From Gallionella sp. (GTDB lineage: Bacteria; Pseudomonadota; Gammaproteobacteria; Burkholderiales; Gallionellaceae): DNA of 64,000 nt. Below are positions 36,597 through 47,367 of the stretch, piece by piece; the stretch's first letter is position 1; the number at the start of each line of letters is the position of its first letter. Location of the stretch: contig PLWV01000005.1 of the NCBI GenBank assembly GCA_003153155.1, positions 12,340 to 76,339 of the forward strand, given 5' to 3'. The notes under the pieces were generated by a model, which was not told the origin of the DNA, searched no databases, and saw nothing but the letters and a program-made list of their open reading frames with translations. The position numbers and the translations under genes are program-made.

Positions 36597-37790
36597 TCAA
36601 ACCAGAGCCTTGGCCAGCCGCTCCAATGCCTTTTGCAGATTATCCATCGAAGTCGCGAACGACAATCGGATGTAACCCTCACTGCCGAATGCCGAACCGG
36701 GCACTACTGCCACCCCGCCGCTTTCCAGCAAATATTCAGCCAGCGCCACATCAGTCGCAGCCTTGATCGTGCCGCGCTGATGCAGCTTGGCGATGGCCGG
36801 GCGCACATCCGGGAAAGCATAGAACGCGCCGCCCGCCATGATGCACTTCACCCCCGGAATCTTGTTCAGCGCATTCACCACGAACACATGCCGCTCGCGG
36901 AACGCCTTCAGCATCGGCGCGATACAGCCCTGATCGCCATTCAGCGCGGCCTCCGCGGCCACCTGCGAGATCGAAGTCGGGTTCGAAGTGCTTTGCGACT
37001 GCACGTTTTCCATTGCGGTGATGATGTGCTCCGGCCCTCCGGCATAGCCGATGCGCCAGCCGGTCATCGCATAAGATTTTGAAACACCGTTCAACACCAT
37101 GGTGCGTGCATACAGATCAGGGCAGGCATTCAGGATGTTGACGAACTTCGCATCGGTCAGCGCGATGTGCTCGTACATATCGTCGGTCGAGATCAGCACC
37201 TGCGGATGTTTGCGCAATACCGCGCCGAGTGCCTGCAAATCTGCCAGCGTATACACCGCGCCGGAAGGATTGCTCGGGCTGTTGATCACCATCATTTTGG
37301 TCTTGGGCGTGATCGCCGCTTCCAGTTGCGCCGGCGTCATCTTGAAGCCCTGCTCGATGCCCGCCTGCACGATCACCGGCTTGCCTTCCGCGATGAGTAC
37401 GATGTCGGGATACGACACCCAGTACGGCGCGGGAATGATCACCTCGTCGCCGGGATTGATCACCGCCAGCGCCAGATTGAAAAAACTCTGCTTGCCCCCG
37501 CACGAAACCAGGATCTGCTTGGCGGTGTAATCCAGCCCGTTGTCGCGCTTGAACTTGGCGATGACGGCCTGCTTGAGTGAAGGCGTGCCGCCCACCGCGG
37601 TGTACTTGGTGAAGCCCCTGTTGATTGCGGCAATCGCCGCATCCTTGATGTGCTGGGGCGTATCGAAATCCGGTTCGCCCGCGCCCAGTCCGATGATGTC
37701 TTTACCTTCAGATTTTAGCTTTGCTGCACGGGCGGTGACTGCAAGAGTGGGGGAGGGCTTGATGGCTTGTACGCGTTTGGAGAGTTCCAA
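36597..37790 (-). CDS. aatA: pyridoxal phosphate-dependent aspartate aminotransferase (class I, subgroup gamma-like)
   Basis: 397 residues. PLP lysine in NGVSKSYAMTGWRIGYAGG (about 238); NSPSNPSGAVY; substrate-binding arginine in YIRLSFATSMDNL (about 375); N-terminal LGAGEPDFDTPQHI. It interconverts aspartate/2-oxoglutarate and oxaloacetate/glutamate, possibly also prephenate as in bacterial 1-beta-type enzymes. The start appears to be TTG at 37790 with AAGGA six bases upstream. Divergent from uvrB. Confidence 0.92.
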   Translation of the reverse strand: MELSKRVQAIKPSPTLAVTARAAKLKSEGKDIIGLGAGEPDFDTPQHIKDAAIAAINRGFTKYTAVGGTPSLKQAVIAKFKRDNGLDYTAKQILVSCGGKQSFFNLALAVINPGDEVIIPAPYWVSYPDIVLIAEGKPVIVQAGIEQGFKMTPAQLEAAITPKTKMMVINSPSNPSGAVYTLADLQALGAVLRKHPQVLISTDDMYEHIALTDAKFVNILNACPDLYARTMVLNGVSKSYAMTGWRIGYAGGPEHIITAMENVQSQSTSNPTSISQVAAEAALNGDQGCIAPMLKAFRERHVFVVNALNKIPGVKCIMAGGAFYAFPDVRPAIAKLHQRGTIKAATDVALAEYLLESGGVAVVPGSAFGSEGYIRLSFATSMDNLQKALERLAKALV

Positions 37791-37863
37791 GATATTTCCT
37801 TAAGGTCGGTTAGATGGTGCTCGCGTGCTAAAATCAGCCGCTAAACTTTGCGAAATTATACCC

Positions 37864-39885
<2,022 letters not shown>

Positions 39886-39908
39886 AAAACATTAGGATCT
39901 TTGACTTT

Positions 39909-40100
39909 GTAGGAGCGGGCCATGCGGGTGCCCGGACAAAAGTTTTTCGTACCCGCGATTGTTTTTTTGTTCGCGGGCATGGCCCGCTCCTACAATTTCT
40001 GCGGGTTCTTCGCGGGCAGCACCCGCAAGGGGTACGCCGTGGTTGTAAGGGGCTAAAGCCCCAACAACACACGCAGGGCCCGCTCCTACACACCCGAGAA
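39909..40100. repeat. GTAGGAGCGGGC hairpin repeat cluster with a 27-bp insert
   Basis: The hairpin GTAGGAGCGGGCCATGC ... GCATGGCCCGCTCCTAC (39909-39992) is interrupted at 39926-39952 by a 27-bp unit (GGGTGCCCGGACAAAAGTTT then TTCGTAC). Removing it restores GGGCCATGCCCGCGA. A second composite (about 40001-40095) has a GCGGGCAGCACCCGC limb, a GGGGCTAAAGCCCC hairpin, and a closing GGGCCCGCTCCTAC. The same composite occurs at 41009 and 58880. Confidence 0.85.
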
Positions 40101-40191
40101 TCCTTTACCGACGGTCTCATCCCGCTGCTTGATTGTTTTTGGCAAATAGCATAAAGTAATGATTCCTTACTTTCCGAATCGGAGATTTGTC

Positions 40192-40458
40192 ATGCTGGCT
40201 AAAATGACCTCTAAAAATCAACTCACCCTGCCCAAGAGCGTGACCGCCATCGTTGGTTCTGCGGAATACTATGATGTGGAAGCCCGCAACGGCCAGATCG
40301 TGCTCACCCCGGTGCGTATTCAGCGTGGCGATGCCGTGCGCGCCAAACTGGCCGAACTGGACTTGAACGAACATGACATTGCCGATTCGGTCGCATGGGC
40401 GCGGAAATCACCTGCAACTAAAAAATCAGGCCCTGTATCTAAAAAGTCTGCGAAGTAA
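40192..40458 (+). CDS. AbrB/MazE-type antitoxin-like protein
   Basis: 88 residues. N-terminal swapped-hairpin AbrB motif: MTSKNQLTLPKSVTAIVG (residues 5-22), followed by YYDVEARNGQIVLTPV. Basic tail KSPATKKSGPVSKKSAK. Such proteins bind DNA and neutralise a toxin partner. GGAG lies seven bases before ATG 40192. Its stop overlaps the start of the PIN-domain gene by one base (TAATG). Confidence 0.8.
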   Translation: MLAKMTSKNQLTLPKSVTAIVGSAEYYDVEARNGQIVLTPVRIQRGDAVRAKLAELDLNEHDIADSVAWARKSPATKKSGPVSKKSAK

Positions 40459-40892
40459 TGCCACGTTCCAAATCGATACCCCGCATCGTGATCGACACCA
40501 ATCTGGTGCTATCTGCACTGGTATTTGCGCAGGGTCGGCTGTCGCCGCTACGCCATGCATGGCAAGGCACTCACTGTCAGCCGCTAGTATCAAGCGCCAC
40601 TGCCGCAGAGTTTATACGTGTGCTCGCATACCCGAAATTCAAACTCACTGCCGCAGAACAGCAGGAACTGCTTGCCGACTATCTACCCTATTGCACCACA
40701 GTGCGCATGCCCGCCAGGCCACCCAGAACACCCGCCTGCCGCGACCCGTTCGACTTGCCTTTCCTGCAACTCGCCGTCGCGGGCAAGGCGGCATACCTGG
40801 TTACCGGTGACCAGGATCTACTGAGCCTTGCTGGCCGGTTTGTCTGCCCCATCATCACCGCCGATCAATTCATAAAATCTCTAAACCTGTAA
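40458..40892 (+). CDS. PIN-domain toxin (putative ribonuclease, PIN_3/COG1569 type)
   Basis: 144 residues. Acidic residues of the PIN site: RIVIDTNLVLSALVF (Asp 13), SAATAAEFIRVL-type glutamate (TAAEFI, about 51), CRDPFDLPFLQLA (about 94) and LVTGDQDLLSL (about 115). VapC-like toxins cleave RNA. Translationally coupled to the AbrB-type antitoxin. The pair sits between two repeat clusters. Confidence 0.8.
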   Translation: MPRSKSIPRIVIDTNLVLSALVFAQGRLSPLRHAWQGTHCQPLVSSATAAEFIRVLAYPKFKLTAAEQQELLADYLPYCTTVRMPARPPRTPACRDPFDLPFLQLAVAGKAAYLVTGDQDLLSLAGRFVCPIITADQFIKSLNL

Positions 40893-40916
40893 TCGCATCT
40901 TTGCGCCTTCTTCTTC

Positions 40917-41215
40917 CCCTCTCCCTGTGCGGAAGGGTCGTCGCGAAGCGGCGGGGACCCACCGGCCTACCCCTTGCGGGTGCTGCTCGCGAAAAATCGT
41001 CGGTCTTGTAGGAGCGGGCCCTGCGTGTGTTGTTGGGGCTTTAGCCCCTTACAACCACGGCGTACCCCTTGCGGGTGCTGCCTGCGAACAAAAAACAATC
41101 GCGGGCATGGCTCGCTCCTACACGGTATCTTCCCTCCCTCTTGCAGGGGGAGGGCTAGGGTGGGGGTAGAAACCAAAGTGGGCGTAGAAACTAGGGCATG
41201 GCTCCTACACATCAA
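40917..41215. repeat. repeat cluster between the PIN toxin and zapE
   Basis: It contains a full GTAGGAGCGGGCCCTGCG ... GCTCGCTCCTAC composite (41009-41122) with the internal GGGGCTTTAGCCCC hairpin and CACCCGCAAGGGG-type limb, partial copies at 40966-40994, and a CCCTCCCTC...GGGGGAGGG inverted repeat (41130-41165). No gene. Confidence 0.8.
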
Positions 41216-41219
41216 CGGC

Positions 41220-42380
41220 CTACGAATCACTGCCCAACCTAACCCTCTGCGAATGATGTAGCAGCTTCAGATAGTGCAGGGATTGCATCTCGGTCAGGCG
41301 GCTGACGGTACGGGAAGCTTCGCCGAACGACATGTCATCGGCGAAGACATCCTCCAGCGAGACCGCTGCCGAAGCCACCAGCCTGACATGGTTGTCGTAA
41401 AACACATCGATCAGCCAGGTAAAGCGCCGCGCCTCGGCGGCGAGGTCGGCGGTCAGTTGCGGGATGTGCGACACAAACACCGTGGGGAACCGGTGGGCGA
41501 TCTCCAGGTAATCGGGCTGCGAGTGCGCCCCGCCGCACAGCTCCTTGAAATCGAACCAGACCACATTGTGGGCGATACTTTTCACCGGAATCAGACGGCC
41601 CAGCACCTCGACATGCTGCTCATCGCGTCGCGTCTCCCCGGCTATCCGATCGAACAACGCCTCCATGCGCGCCTCGTTGGCGGCATCGCCTTCGGCATCG
41701 TTCGCCACGAGGAACAGCGGCTCGCGGGTCATCGCACGCAGGCGGTAGTCACTGCCGCTTTCTATGTTCAACACCTTCAACTCACGCTTGAGCAGATCGA
41801 TCGCAGGCAAAAAGTTTTGCCGCTGCAAACCATGTGCGTACAGGCCATCAGGCGGGAAGTTGGAAGTGGTCATCAGCACCACGCCTCGCTCGAACAGCGC
41901 CGCTACCAGCCGCCCCAGAATCATCGCATCGGCAATATCATCGACGTGAAACTCATCCAGACACAACAGACGGGTAGATTTGGCAATGTTGCCGGCCAGG
42001 GCGATCAGCGGATCATCTTCACCGGCGAGCACCTTCATCTCGTGATGAACCTCGGCCATGAAATTGTGAAAGTGGATGCGGCGTTTGCGGCGATACGGCA
42101 GGCAGGCATAAAACGCATCCATCAAAAATGTCTTGCCGCGACCGACACCGCCCCAGAGATACAAACCCTTGGGCACCTCCGGACTGAGCAGACTGCGTCC
42201 CAGGAATTGGTTGCGCCTGGATTTGAAATCGACCAACTGATGCCAGAGCACATCCAACTCATCGATTGCCGCAGCTTGCGCGGCATCATAAACAAAGTCC
42301 GGCAATACGCTGGCGGCCTGATACCAGGCCTTGGGGCTCATGTTGCCGTCAGTGTGCTTGCTAATAGTGTGTGGTGGCAT
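41220..42380 (-). CDS. zapE: cell division protein ZapE (AFG1-like ATPase)
   Basis: 386 residues. Walker A LYLWGGVGRGKTFLMDAFY (about 80), Walker B LLCLDEFHVDDIADA, arginine region MTTSNFPPDGLY, VKSIAHNVVWFDFKELCGG and LIDVFYDNHVRLVASA. These are all features of the AFG1/LACE1 family, which in Enterobacteria associates with FtsZ under stress. ATG 42380 has AAGGGG five bases upstream; a GTG seven codons earlier is rejected. Confidence 0.92.
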   Translation of the reverse strand: MPPHTISKHTDGNMSPKAWYQAASVLPDFVYDAAQAAAIDELDVLWHQLVDFKSRRNQFLGRSLLSPEVPKGLYLWGGVGRGKTFLMDAFYACLPYRRKRRIHFHNFMAEVHHEMKVLAGEDDPLIALAGNIAKSTRLLCLDEFHVDDIADAMILGRLVAALFERGVVLMTTSNFPPDGLYAHGLQRQNFLPAIDLLKRELKVLNIESGSDYRLRAMTREPLFLVANDAEGDAANEARMEALFDRIAGETRRDEQHVEVLGRLIPVKSIAHNVVWFDFKELCGGAHSQPDYLEIAHRFPTVFVSHIPQLTADLAAEARRFTWLIDVFYDNHVRLVASAAVSLEDVFADDMSFGEASRTVSRLTEMQSLHYLKLLHHSQRVRLGSDS

Positions 42381-42428
42381 GTTGCCCCTTGTCCCTTGCA
42401 CCTAGAAAGATGATGCCGCAATTATGCC

Positions 42429-42562
42429 GCGTTTCCAAACAAATCACCCGGCTGGGAAAAGAAAGGCTGCAAGCCGCGAGGAATCTGGAATTCGAGCGCG
42501 CCACCGAACTGCGTGACCAGTTGAAGAAACTGCGCGAGAGCGTGCTGATTTCGCCGTTGTGA
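42429..42562 (+). pseudogene. diverged duplicate of the uvrB 3' end (UVR domain)
   Basis: The translated segment KQITRLGKERLQAARNLEFE and what follows to [11 protein letters not shown], then a stop, matches the last 42 residues of UvrB (39757-39885) with few changes, while the DNA has diverged noticeably. The 2.5 kb between the two copies holds repeats, a toxin-antitoxin pair and zapE. Not expected to be functional alone, although an open frame starts at ATG 42413. Confidence 0.8.
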
Positions 42563-42719
42563 TATTCAGCGGCTGCCGTGATCGCAGCAACTCATGCGCC
42601 GAAATCTGTTAGGATTCCCTATAAATATGCTCTTCAGAAGGTTATGTCGAACAATTCAAGGCATATCTTTCAACTACAATTTTCCCTAATTGTTGTTAAT
42701 AAAAACAGAGACCAAACGA

Positions 42720-44696
42720 ATGAAGCGAGAGTACTACTCTGATTCAATTTCCAACTTCCTTCGGTCTTCAACCGAGCAGATACTTGGCATACTTGCTCTC
42801 AACAATGATTTTGCTCTAATCCAAACACAACGTGGCGCTTGGGTAGCGGAAATAAAAATTCTTCGCGAAGCACTAAATCCATACGAAGGTTCGATTTATT
42901 TTGAATATTCAATCCCCCGCATGGGTCGACGAATTGATGTTGTGCTCTTGATTGGGCCTGTGATTTTTGTACTCGAGTTCAAGGTTGGAGAAAGGGAATT
43001 TACTACTTATGCCATTGACCAAGTTTGTGACTATGCCTTGGACTTAAAGAACTTTCATGACTCAAGCCACGAGCAGTACATTGCACCCGTTCTAATTGCT
43101 ACTGATGCAAAAGATGCTATTCCGATAGTTGCAGTAACTCCACAAAACGACAGGCTACTTTTTCCGATTAAGTCGAACATAGCGCTACTCGGTAAAGTAA
43201 TTGAAGATGTGCTAAGTTTTGTCGACGGTAACGACATAGATATAAATAAATGGGAGAGTGGTCGTTATTGCCCAACACCAACTATCATCGAAGCTGCAAT
43301 GGCGCTTTACAACAATCATTCAGTTTCCGAAATAACACGTAGTGACGCTAGTGCTACTAATCTGAGCCAAACCTCTGCCGCAATCTCTGAAGTTATTAAG
43401 TCGTCGCGAGATAAATCGCATAAGTCAATTTGTTTGGTGACGGGTGTCCCAGGTGCAGGAAAAACCTTAGTAGGGCTTGATGTCGCCACTAAGCACATTG
43501 ATGCGGATGATAAGTTGTACAGCGTGTACTTGTCTGGGAATGGACCGCTCGTAAAAATACTTTGCGAAGCGCTCGCGCGAGATAAGGTCCGTCGTGGCGG
43601 TGAAGCGGGAGAAAAAATAAAAATTGGTACGGCACGGAGTGATGTAAAGACATTTATCCAGAATGTTCACCACTTCCGTGATGAATGTCTTCTTGATAAA
43701 TTGGGGGCGCCTGTAGAGCATGTTGCAATATTTGATGAAGCTCAACGCGCATGGGATATGGAGCAAACTTCTTCCTTCATGCGCCGTAAGAAAAATACAC
43801 CAAACTTTAACCAATCAGAGCCTGAGTTTCTGATTTCCTGCATGAATCGGCACGAAGATTGGGCTGTCATTGTTTGTCTTGTTGGCGGTGGGCAGGAAAT
43901 CAATACGGGTGAAGCTGGCATTGGGGAGTGGATTGATTCGATAAATCGGTCATTCCCAGACTGGCATATTCATATTTCATCGCGCCTTACAGATAGCGAA
44001 TATAACGCAGAAAAAATACTGAATGAACTGAAGTCACGCCAACATGTGAAGTACCATGATGGACTTCACTTGGCGGTGTCGATGCGCTCATTTCGGGCAG
44101 AAGATGTTTCACTTTTAGTTAAACAGATGCTCGACCTTGAAGTTGATTCTGCTCGGCAAACTTATAAGAAGGTGAGAGACAAATATCCGCTTGTAATCAC
44201 GCGCGATTTAAGCAAAGCAAAGAAGTGGCTGAAAGGGCAGGCGCGCGGCTCAGAGCGTTACGGATTGGTCGTTTCATCGCAAGCTGAGCGACTTAAACCT
44301 CATGCAATAGATGTGAAATCGCCTATGGATCCTGTTCACTGGTTTCTGGACGAAAAGGATGATGTGCGCTCGTCGTACTACCTGGAGGATGTTGCTACTG
44401 AATTTCATGTCCAGGGTCTGGAACTGGATTGGGCGTGCGTTATATGGGATGCAGATTTCAGATATTTGCCAGCTGGATGGAGCCATCATTCGTTTTGCGG
44501 GAACCGATGGAACAACATAAAGAAAGAAGAGCGAAAGCAATACTTAAAAAATGCTTATCGAGTTTTATTGACTAGAGCTCGTCAAGGGATGGTGTTGGTG
44601 GTTCCAGAAGGCGATGCGGACGACCATACCAGAAGTTCCCAGTTTTACGATGGTACTTTTGGCTACCTGAAAGAAATTGGATTTACTGAAATCTAA
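42720..44696 (+). CDS. DUF2075-type DNA/RNA helicase with nuclease-like N-terminus
   Basis: 658 residues. The N-terminal 150 residues resemble a PD-(D/E)xK nuclease fold: [21 protein letters not shown] supplies the Asp and the E-x-K. The rest is the DUF2075/Schlafen-type SF1 ATPase: Walker [16 protein letters not shown] (about 240), Walker [12 protein letters not shown] (about 337), [32 protein letters not shown], and [20 protein letters not shown] near the end. The gene is clearly more AT-rich than its neighbours, which suggests transfer. ATG 42720 gives the family start [15 protein letters not shown]-helicase gene follows after 11 bases. Probable role: defence or nucleic-acid processing (inference). 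Confidence 0.8.
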   Translation: MKREYYSDSISNFLRSSTEQILGILALNNDFALIQTQRGAWVAEIKILREALNPYEGSIYFEYSIPRMGRRIDVVLLIGPVIFVLEFKVGEREFTTYAIDQVCDYALDLKNFHDSSHEQYIAPVLIATDAKDAIPIVAVTPQNDRLLFPIKSNIALLGKVIEDVLSFVDGNDIDINKWESGRYCPTPTIIEAAMALYNNHSVSEITRSDASATNLSQTSAAISEVIKSSRDKSHKSICLVTGVPGAGKTLVGLDVATKHIDADDKLYSVYLSGNGPLVKILCEALARDKVRRGGEAGEKIKIGTARSDVKTFIQNVHHFRDECLLDKLGAPVEHVAIFDEAQRAWDMEQTSSFMRRKKNTPNFNQSEPEFLISCMNRHEDWAVIVCLVGGGQEINTGEAGIGEWIDSINRSFPDWHIHISSRLTDSEYNAEKILNELKSRQHVKYHDGLHLAVSMRSFRAEDVSLLVKQMLDLEVDSARQTYKKVRDKYPLVITRDLSKAKKWLKGQARGSERYGLVVSSQAERLKPHAIDVKSPMDPVHWFLDEKDDVRSSYYLEDVATEFHVQGLELDWACVIWDADFRYLPAGWSHHSFCGNRWNNIKKEERKQYLKNAYRVLLTRARQGMVLVVPEGDADDHTRSSQFYDGTFGYLKEIGFTEI

Positions 44697-44707
44697 TACA
44701 GTTCACT

Positions 44708-46561
44708 ATGGCCATCATTCTCCCTGCACTACACTCCAAAAATCTGAAACTCACAACAGGTGAGAGGCGCTTTGGCACTTGTCTGCTACGCAATCTGGAG
44801 GATGACTACCACTGCTGGGTCGATGTGCCGGTGGGGCCTAAGCAACGCCGCCCCGATTTCATTGTGCTCCATCCAGGTCGTGGCATTTTGGTGCTGGAGG
44901 TAAAAGACTGGAAGCTGACAACGATTAAGCAGATGGATAGGCTCACTGCCGAAATACATACGGATTGCGGTTTAAAGACGGTGGTCAATCCGCTTGAACA
45001 GGCACGCTCATGTGCTATCGAAATCACAGGGCTTCTTGAACGTGACCCGCTGTTGGTGCGGCAGGAGCAGGGGCGTTATCACGGGCATTTGTTATTGCCC
45101 TGGGGCTTTGGCGTCGTGCTCACCAATATCACTCGCAAGCAGTTTATCGCGGCAGAACTGGATCAGGCCATTCCCGGCGATAAGGTGATTTGTCAGGATG
45201 AAATGACGGAGTCGGTTGATGCCGAAGCATTTCAAAAAAGACTGTGGGGAATGTTCACCTATAGCTTCGGTGGTGTGCTTTCTCTGGCGCGGATTGATCG
45301 GGTGCGCTGGCATTTGTTTCCAGAAATTCGGATTCAACAAGGCAGCTTGTTTGACATAGCCAGTGATGGAGCAGACCCGCAACAATCCATCGCCAAGGTG
45401 TTGCCCGATATTGTCAAGGTCATGGATTTGGAGCAGGAGAAGCTTGCCCGTAGTCTGGGCGAAGGGCATCGCATCATTCATGGCGTTGCTGGCTCCGGCA
45501 AGACATTGATTCTGGCGTATCGCGCCATGTATCTGGATAAGCTCGGCCTCGCCAAACCCATTCTGGTGCTGTGTTACAACAAGACGCTGGCGGCAAAACT
45601 CAAACAGTTGCTGGCTGAACGAGGCGCGGGTGATCGCGTTCATGTGCGTCACTTTCACGGCTGGTGCAAGGATATGTGCGACCTCTACCAACTGGATTTG
45701 CCCGGCGATCAAGGCCAGGACGTTTGGGATCGACAGGTGGGTGCGGTGATTGCTGGTTGTGAAAAGGGCCGTGTGCCACTCGCCCAATATGCAGCGGTGT
45801 TGATTGACGAAGGCCATGATTTCAAGCCGGAGTGGTTCAAGCTGCTGGTGCAGATGATTGACCCGGAAACCAACTCGCTTCTGCTAATGTACGACGATGC
45901 ACAAAATCTTTACGGCGGGAGCAAGCGGCGGGTTTTTACCTGGTCCAGCGTCGGTATCAATGCAGCAGGTCGCAGCACGATTCTGAAGGTGAATTACCGG
46001 AACACCGTGGAAGCTCTCGATTTCGCCTACCAGTTTGCTTCCACCTACCTCGACCAATCCAGCGGCACCGAGGAGATACCGCTGGTGCATCCGGAATTCG
46101 GCGGTAGAAACGGGGCAAGGCCAGAGGTTCATCGTCTGTTCAGCAATACGCAGGAGTTGGAATACCTGGCCTCCTGGCTGAGAAAACGCGCCGAGGCTGG
46201 CATTTCTTTCCGCCAAATGGCCGTGCTATGCCGTTTCAATAAACAGGTGGAGAAAATGCGTGAGGGGCTGGCTCAGAAGGGGATAGCCGTGGACTCGGAT
46301 CAATTCAACAGCCAGCGTACCAAGGCATTCGATCCTGCTGAAGACACCGTTAAAATTTTAACCATGCACTCCAGCAAGGGGCTGGAATTCAACAGCGTTG
46401 CAATATCTGACTTGGGCTGCATGCCGTGTGCAAAAGCAACGCCTGAGGAAGAGGCGAGGTTGCTCTATGTCGCCATGACACGCTCAACGGAAAGTATGCT
46501 GATTACCTACCACAGTGAAAGCCAATTTACGAAGCAATGCGAGGCACTTCAACAACGTTAA
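44708..46561 (+). CDS. NERD-domain nuclease fused to a UvrD-like helicase
   Basis: 617 residues. The NERD (nuclease-related) domain at about 12-120 has RRPDFIVLHPGRGILVLEVK with the Asp and E-x-K of a PD-(D/E)xK core. An SF1 helicase follows: Walker A IHGVAGSGKTLILAYRAM (about 258), VLIDEGHDFKPEW, DDAQNLY, NYRNTVEALDFA, VKILTMHSSKGLEFNSVAIS, and EEARLLYVAMTRSTESM. It resembles the domain design of the Nhi-type antiphage nuclease-helicase. Its base composition is GC-rich, unlike the upstream gene. The pair is codirectional with 11 bases between. Function inferred, not shown. Confidence 0.82.
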   Translation: MAIILPALHSKNLKLTTGERRFGTCLLRNLEDDYHCWVDVPVGPKQRRPDFIVLHPGRGILVLEVKDWKLTTIKQMDRLTAEIHTDCGLKTVVNPLEQARSCAIEITGLLERDPLLVRQEQGRYHGHLLLPWGFGVVLTNITRKQFIAAELDQAIPGDKVICQDEMTESVDAEAFQKRLWGMFTYSFGGVLSLARIDRVRWHLFPEIRIQQGSLFDIASDGADPQQSIAKVLPDIVKVMDLEQEKLARSLGEGHRIIHGVAGSGKTLILAYRAMYLDKLGLAKPILVLCYNKTLAAKLKQLLAERGAGDRVHVRHFHGWCKDMCDLYQLDLPGDQGQDVWDRQVGAVIAGCEKGRVPLAQYAAVLIDEGHDFKPEWFKLLVQMIDPETNSLLLMYDDAQNLYGGSKRRVFTWSSVGINAAGRSTILKVNYRNTVEALDFAYQFASTYLDQSSGTEEIPLVHPEFGGRNGARPEVHRLFSNTQELEYLASWLRKRAEAGISFRQMAVLCRFNKQVEKMREGLAQKGIAVDSDQFNSQRTKAFDPAEDTVKILTMHSSKGLEFNSVAISDLGCMPCAKATPEEEARLLYVAMTRSTESMLITYHSESQFTKQCEALQQR

Positions 46562-46576
46562 TGGGTGTTTAATTAA

Positions 46577-46695
46577 CAGCAAACGAACGAATCAATAAGA
46601 ACAGCCTGTTGAGATGAGCCCCGAACACCTGGAGCTGCTGGTTACCCGCGAAGACCTCAGGGACGGAGCCCAATTGAATTTGCGAAAAGAATGAG
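46577..46695 (+). pseudogene. duplicated 5' end of the DUF3820 gene
   Basis: CAAACGAACGAATCAATA (5' flank) followed by an ATG frame MSPEHLELLVTREDLRDG that aligns with MNHEHLQLLVTRVMPYGKYK of the intact DUF3820 gene at 57091, then diverges to a stop near 46692. It is a fragment, one of four copies of this 5' region in the window. Confidence 0.65.
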
Positions 46696-46739
46696 GCACC
46701 GTCCCTATGTCATTGTGCACATGGATTGAATGGGCAAGG

Positions 46740-46831
46740 TATTCTCTATTCCTGAAATAAGAATATTGACTCACAGGTCAATATCAGCATATGATTCGTT
46801 CGTTGCATTCTTATTTCGAGAATAGAGAATA
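46740..46831. promoter_or_regulatory. large palindromic operator upstream of the AbiE-like pair
   Basis: Arms 46740-46764 (TATTCTCTATTCCTGAAATA then AGAAT) and 46807-46831 are 25-bp inverted repeats with two mismatches. Between them is a second perfect palindrome, ATATTGAC-TCACAG-GTCAATAT (46763-46784). The right arm overlaps the first base of the start codon, so a protein bound here would block expression. AbiEi antitoxins are known to repress through inverted repeats in their own promoter. Confidence 0.75.
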
Positions 46832-47367
46832 TGCCTAAAATATCCAATCGTCAGGTTGCTCTTAAACCGCAAGACCTTTACGTGTTGCTGGCACTATTAA
46901 GTCGTAGCGGTGCGGCTGCCAGTTATCCTGAGCTGGCAGAGCAGACCGGGTTGGCTGTGTCTGCAGTTCATGGCGCGCTCAAGCGCGCAGCCGTGGCGCG
47001 GCTTGCGATATTTGAAGAACGCCGCCCGGTGGTGCTCAAGCCGCAGTTGCGGGAGTTTGTGTTGTTTGGCGCGAAGTACGTTTTCCCTCCCGTCTGGGGT
47101 ACGCTCACGCGCGGCGTGCCTACGGCTTATGCTGCTGCGCCGCTTAACAAGGCGATCGCGCCCTCCAGCGACCCAGTACCGGTGTGGCCGCACTCCAAAG
47201 GTACGGTGCGCGGGCTGAGTCTGGCGCCGCTATATCCTTCTGTGCCAGAGGCCGCGCTCAAGGACGAACGGTTGTATGCCATGCTTTCGTTGTTTGATGC
47301 GCTTCGAAGCGGGCAGGCTCGCGAGCGCAAGGCCGCGCAAAAGCTGTTGGAAGAATTCTTTCTGTGA
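46831..47367 (+). CDS. winged-helix regulator/antitoxin (AbiEi-like)
   Basis: 178 residues. N-terminal winged helix: LKPQDLYVLLALLSRSGAAA, SYPELAEQTGLAVSAVHGAL, KRAAVARLAIFEERRPVV (about 10-70). The rest is a less structured region and a C-terminal helix (LRSGQARERKAAQKLLEEFF). Its start lies at the edge of a palindromic operator, and its stop overlaps the next gene (GTGA), so the pair looks like an autoregulated toxin-antitoxin system of AbiE type. The family assignment is inferred from context. Confidence 0.6.
   Translation: MPKISNRQVALKPQDLYVLLALLSRSGAAASYPELAEQTGLAVSAVHGALKRAAVARLAIFEERRPVVLKPQLREFVLFGAKYVFPPVWGTLTRGVPTAYAAAPLNKAIAPSSDPVPVWPHSKGTVRGLSLAPLYPSVPEAALKDERLYAMLSLFDALRSGQARERKAAQKLLEEFFL

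Noticed and set aside
36588-36600. CGAACGAATCAA near the end of aatA, resembling the DUF3820 5' flank
   Set aside because: Only 12 bases match and neither the ATG nor the coding part follows. Probably chance, though it sits close to a 27-bp unit.
40159-40191. Upstream start for the AbrB-type antitoxin (MIPYFPNRRFV...)
   Set aside because: The ATG at 40192 has a well-placed GGAG and gives the normal AbrB start. The longer form has no binding site.
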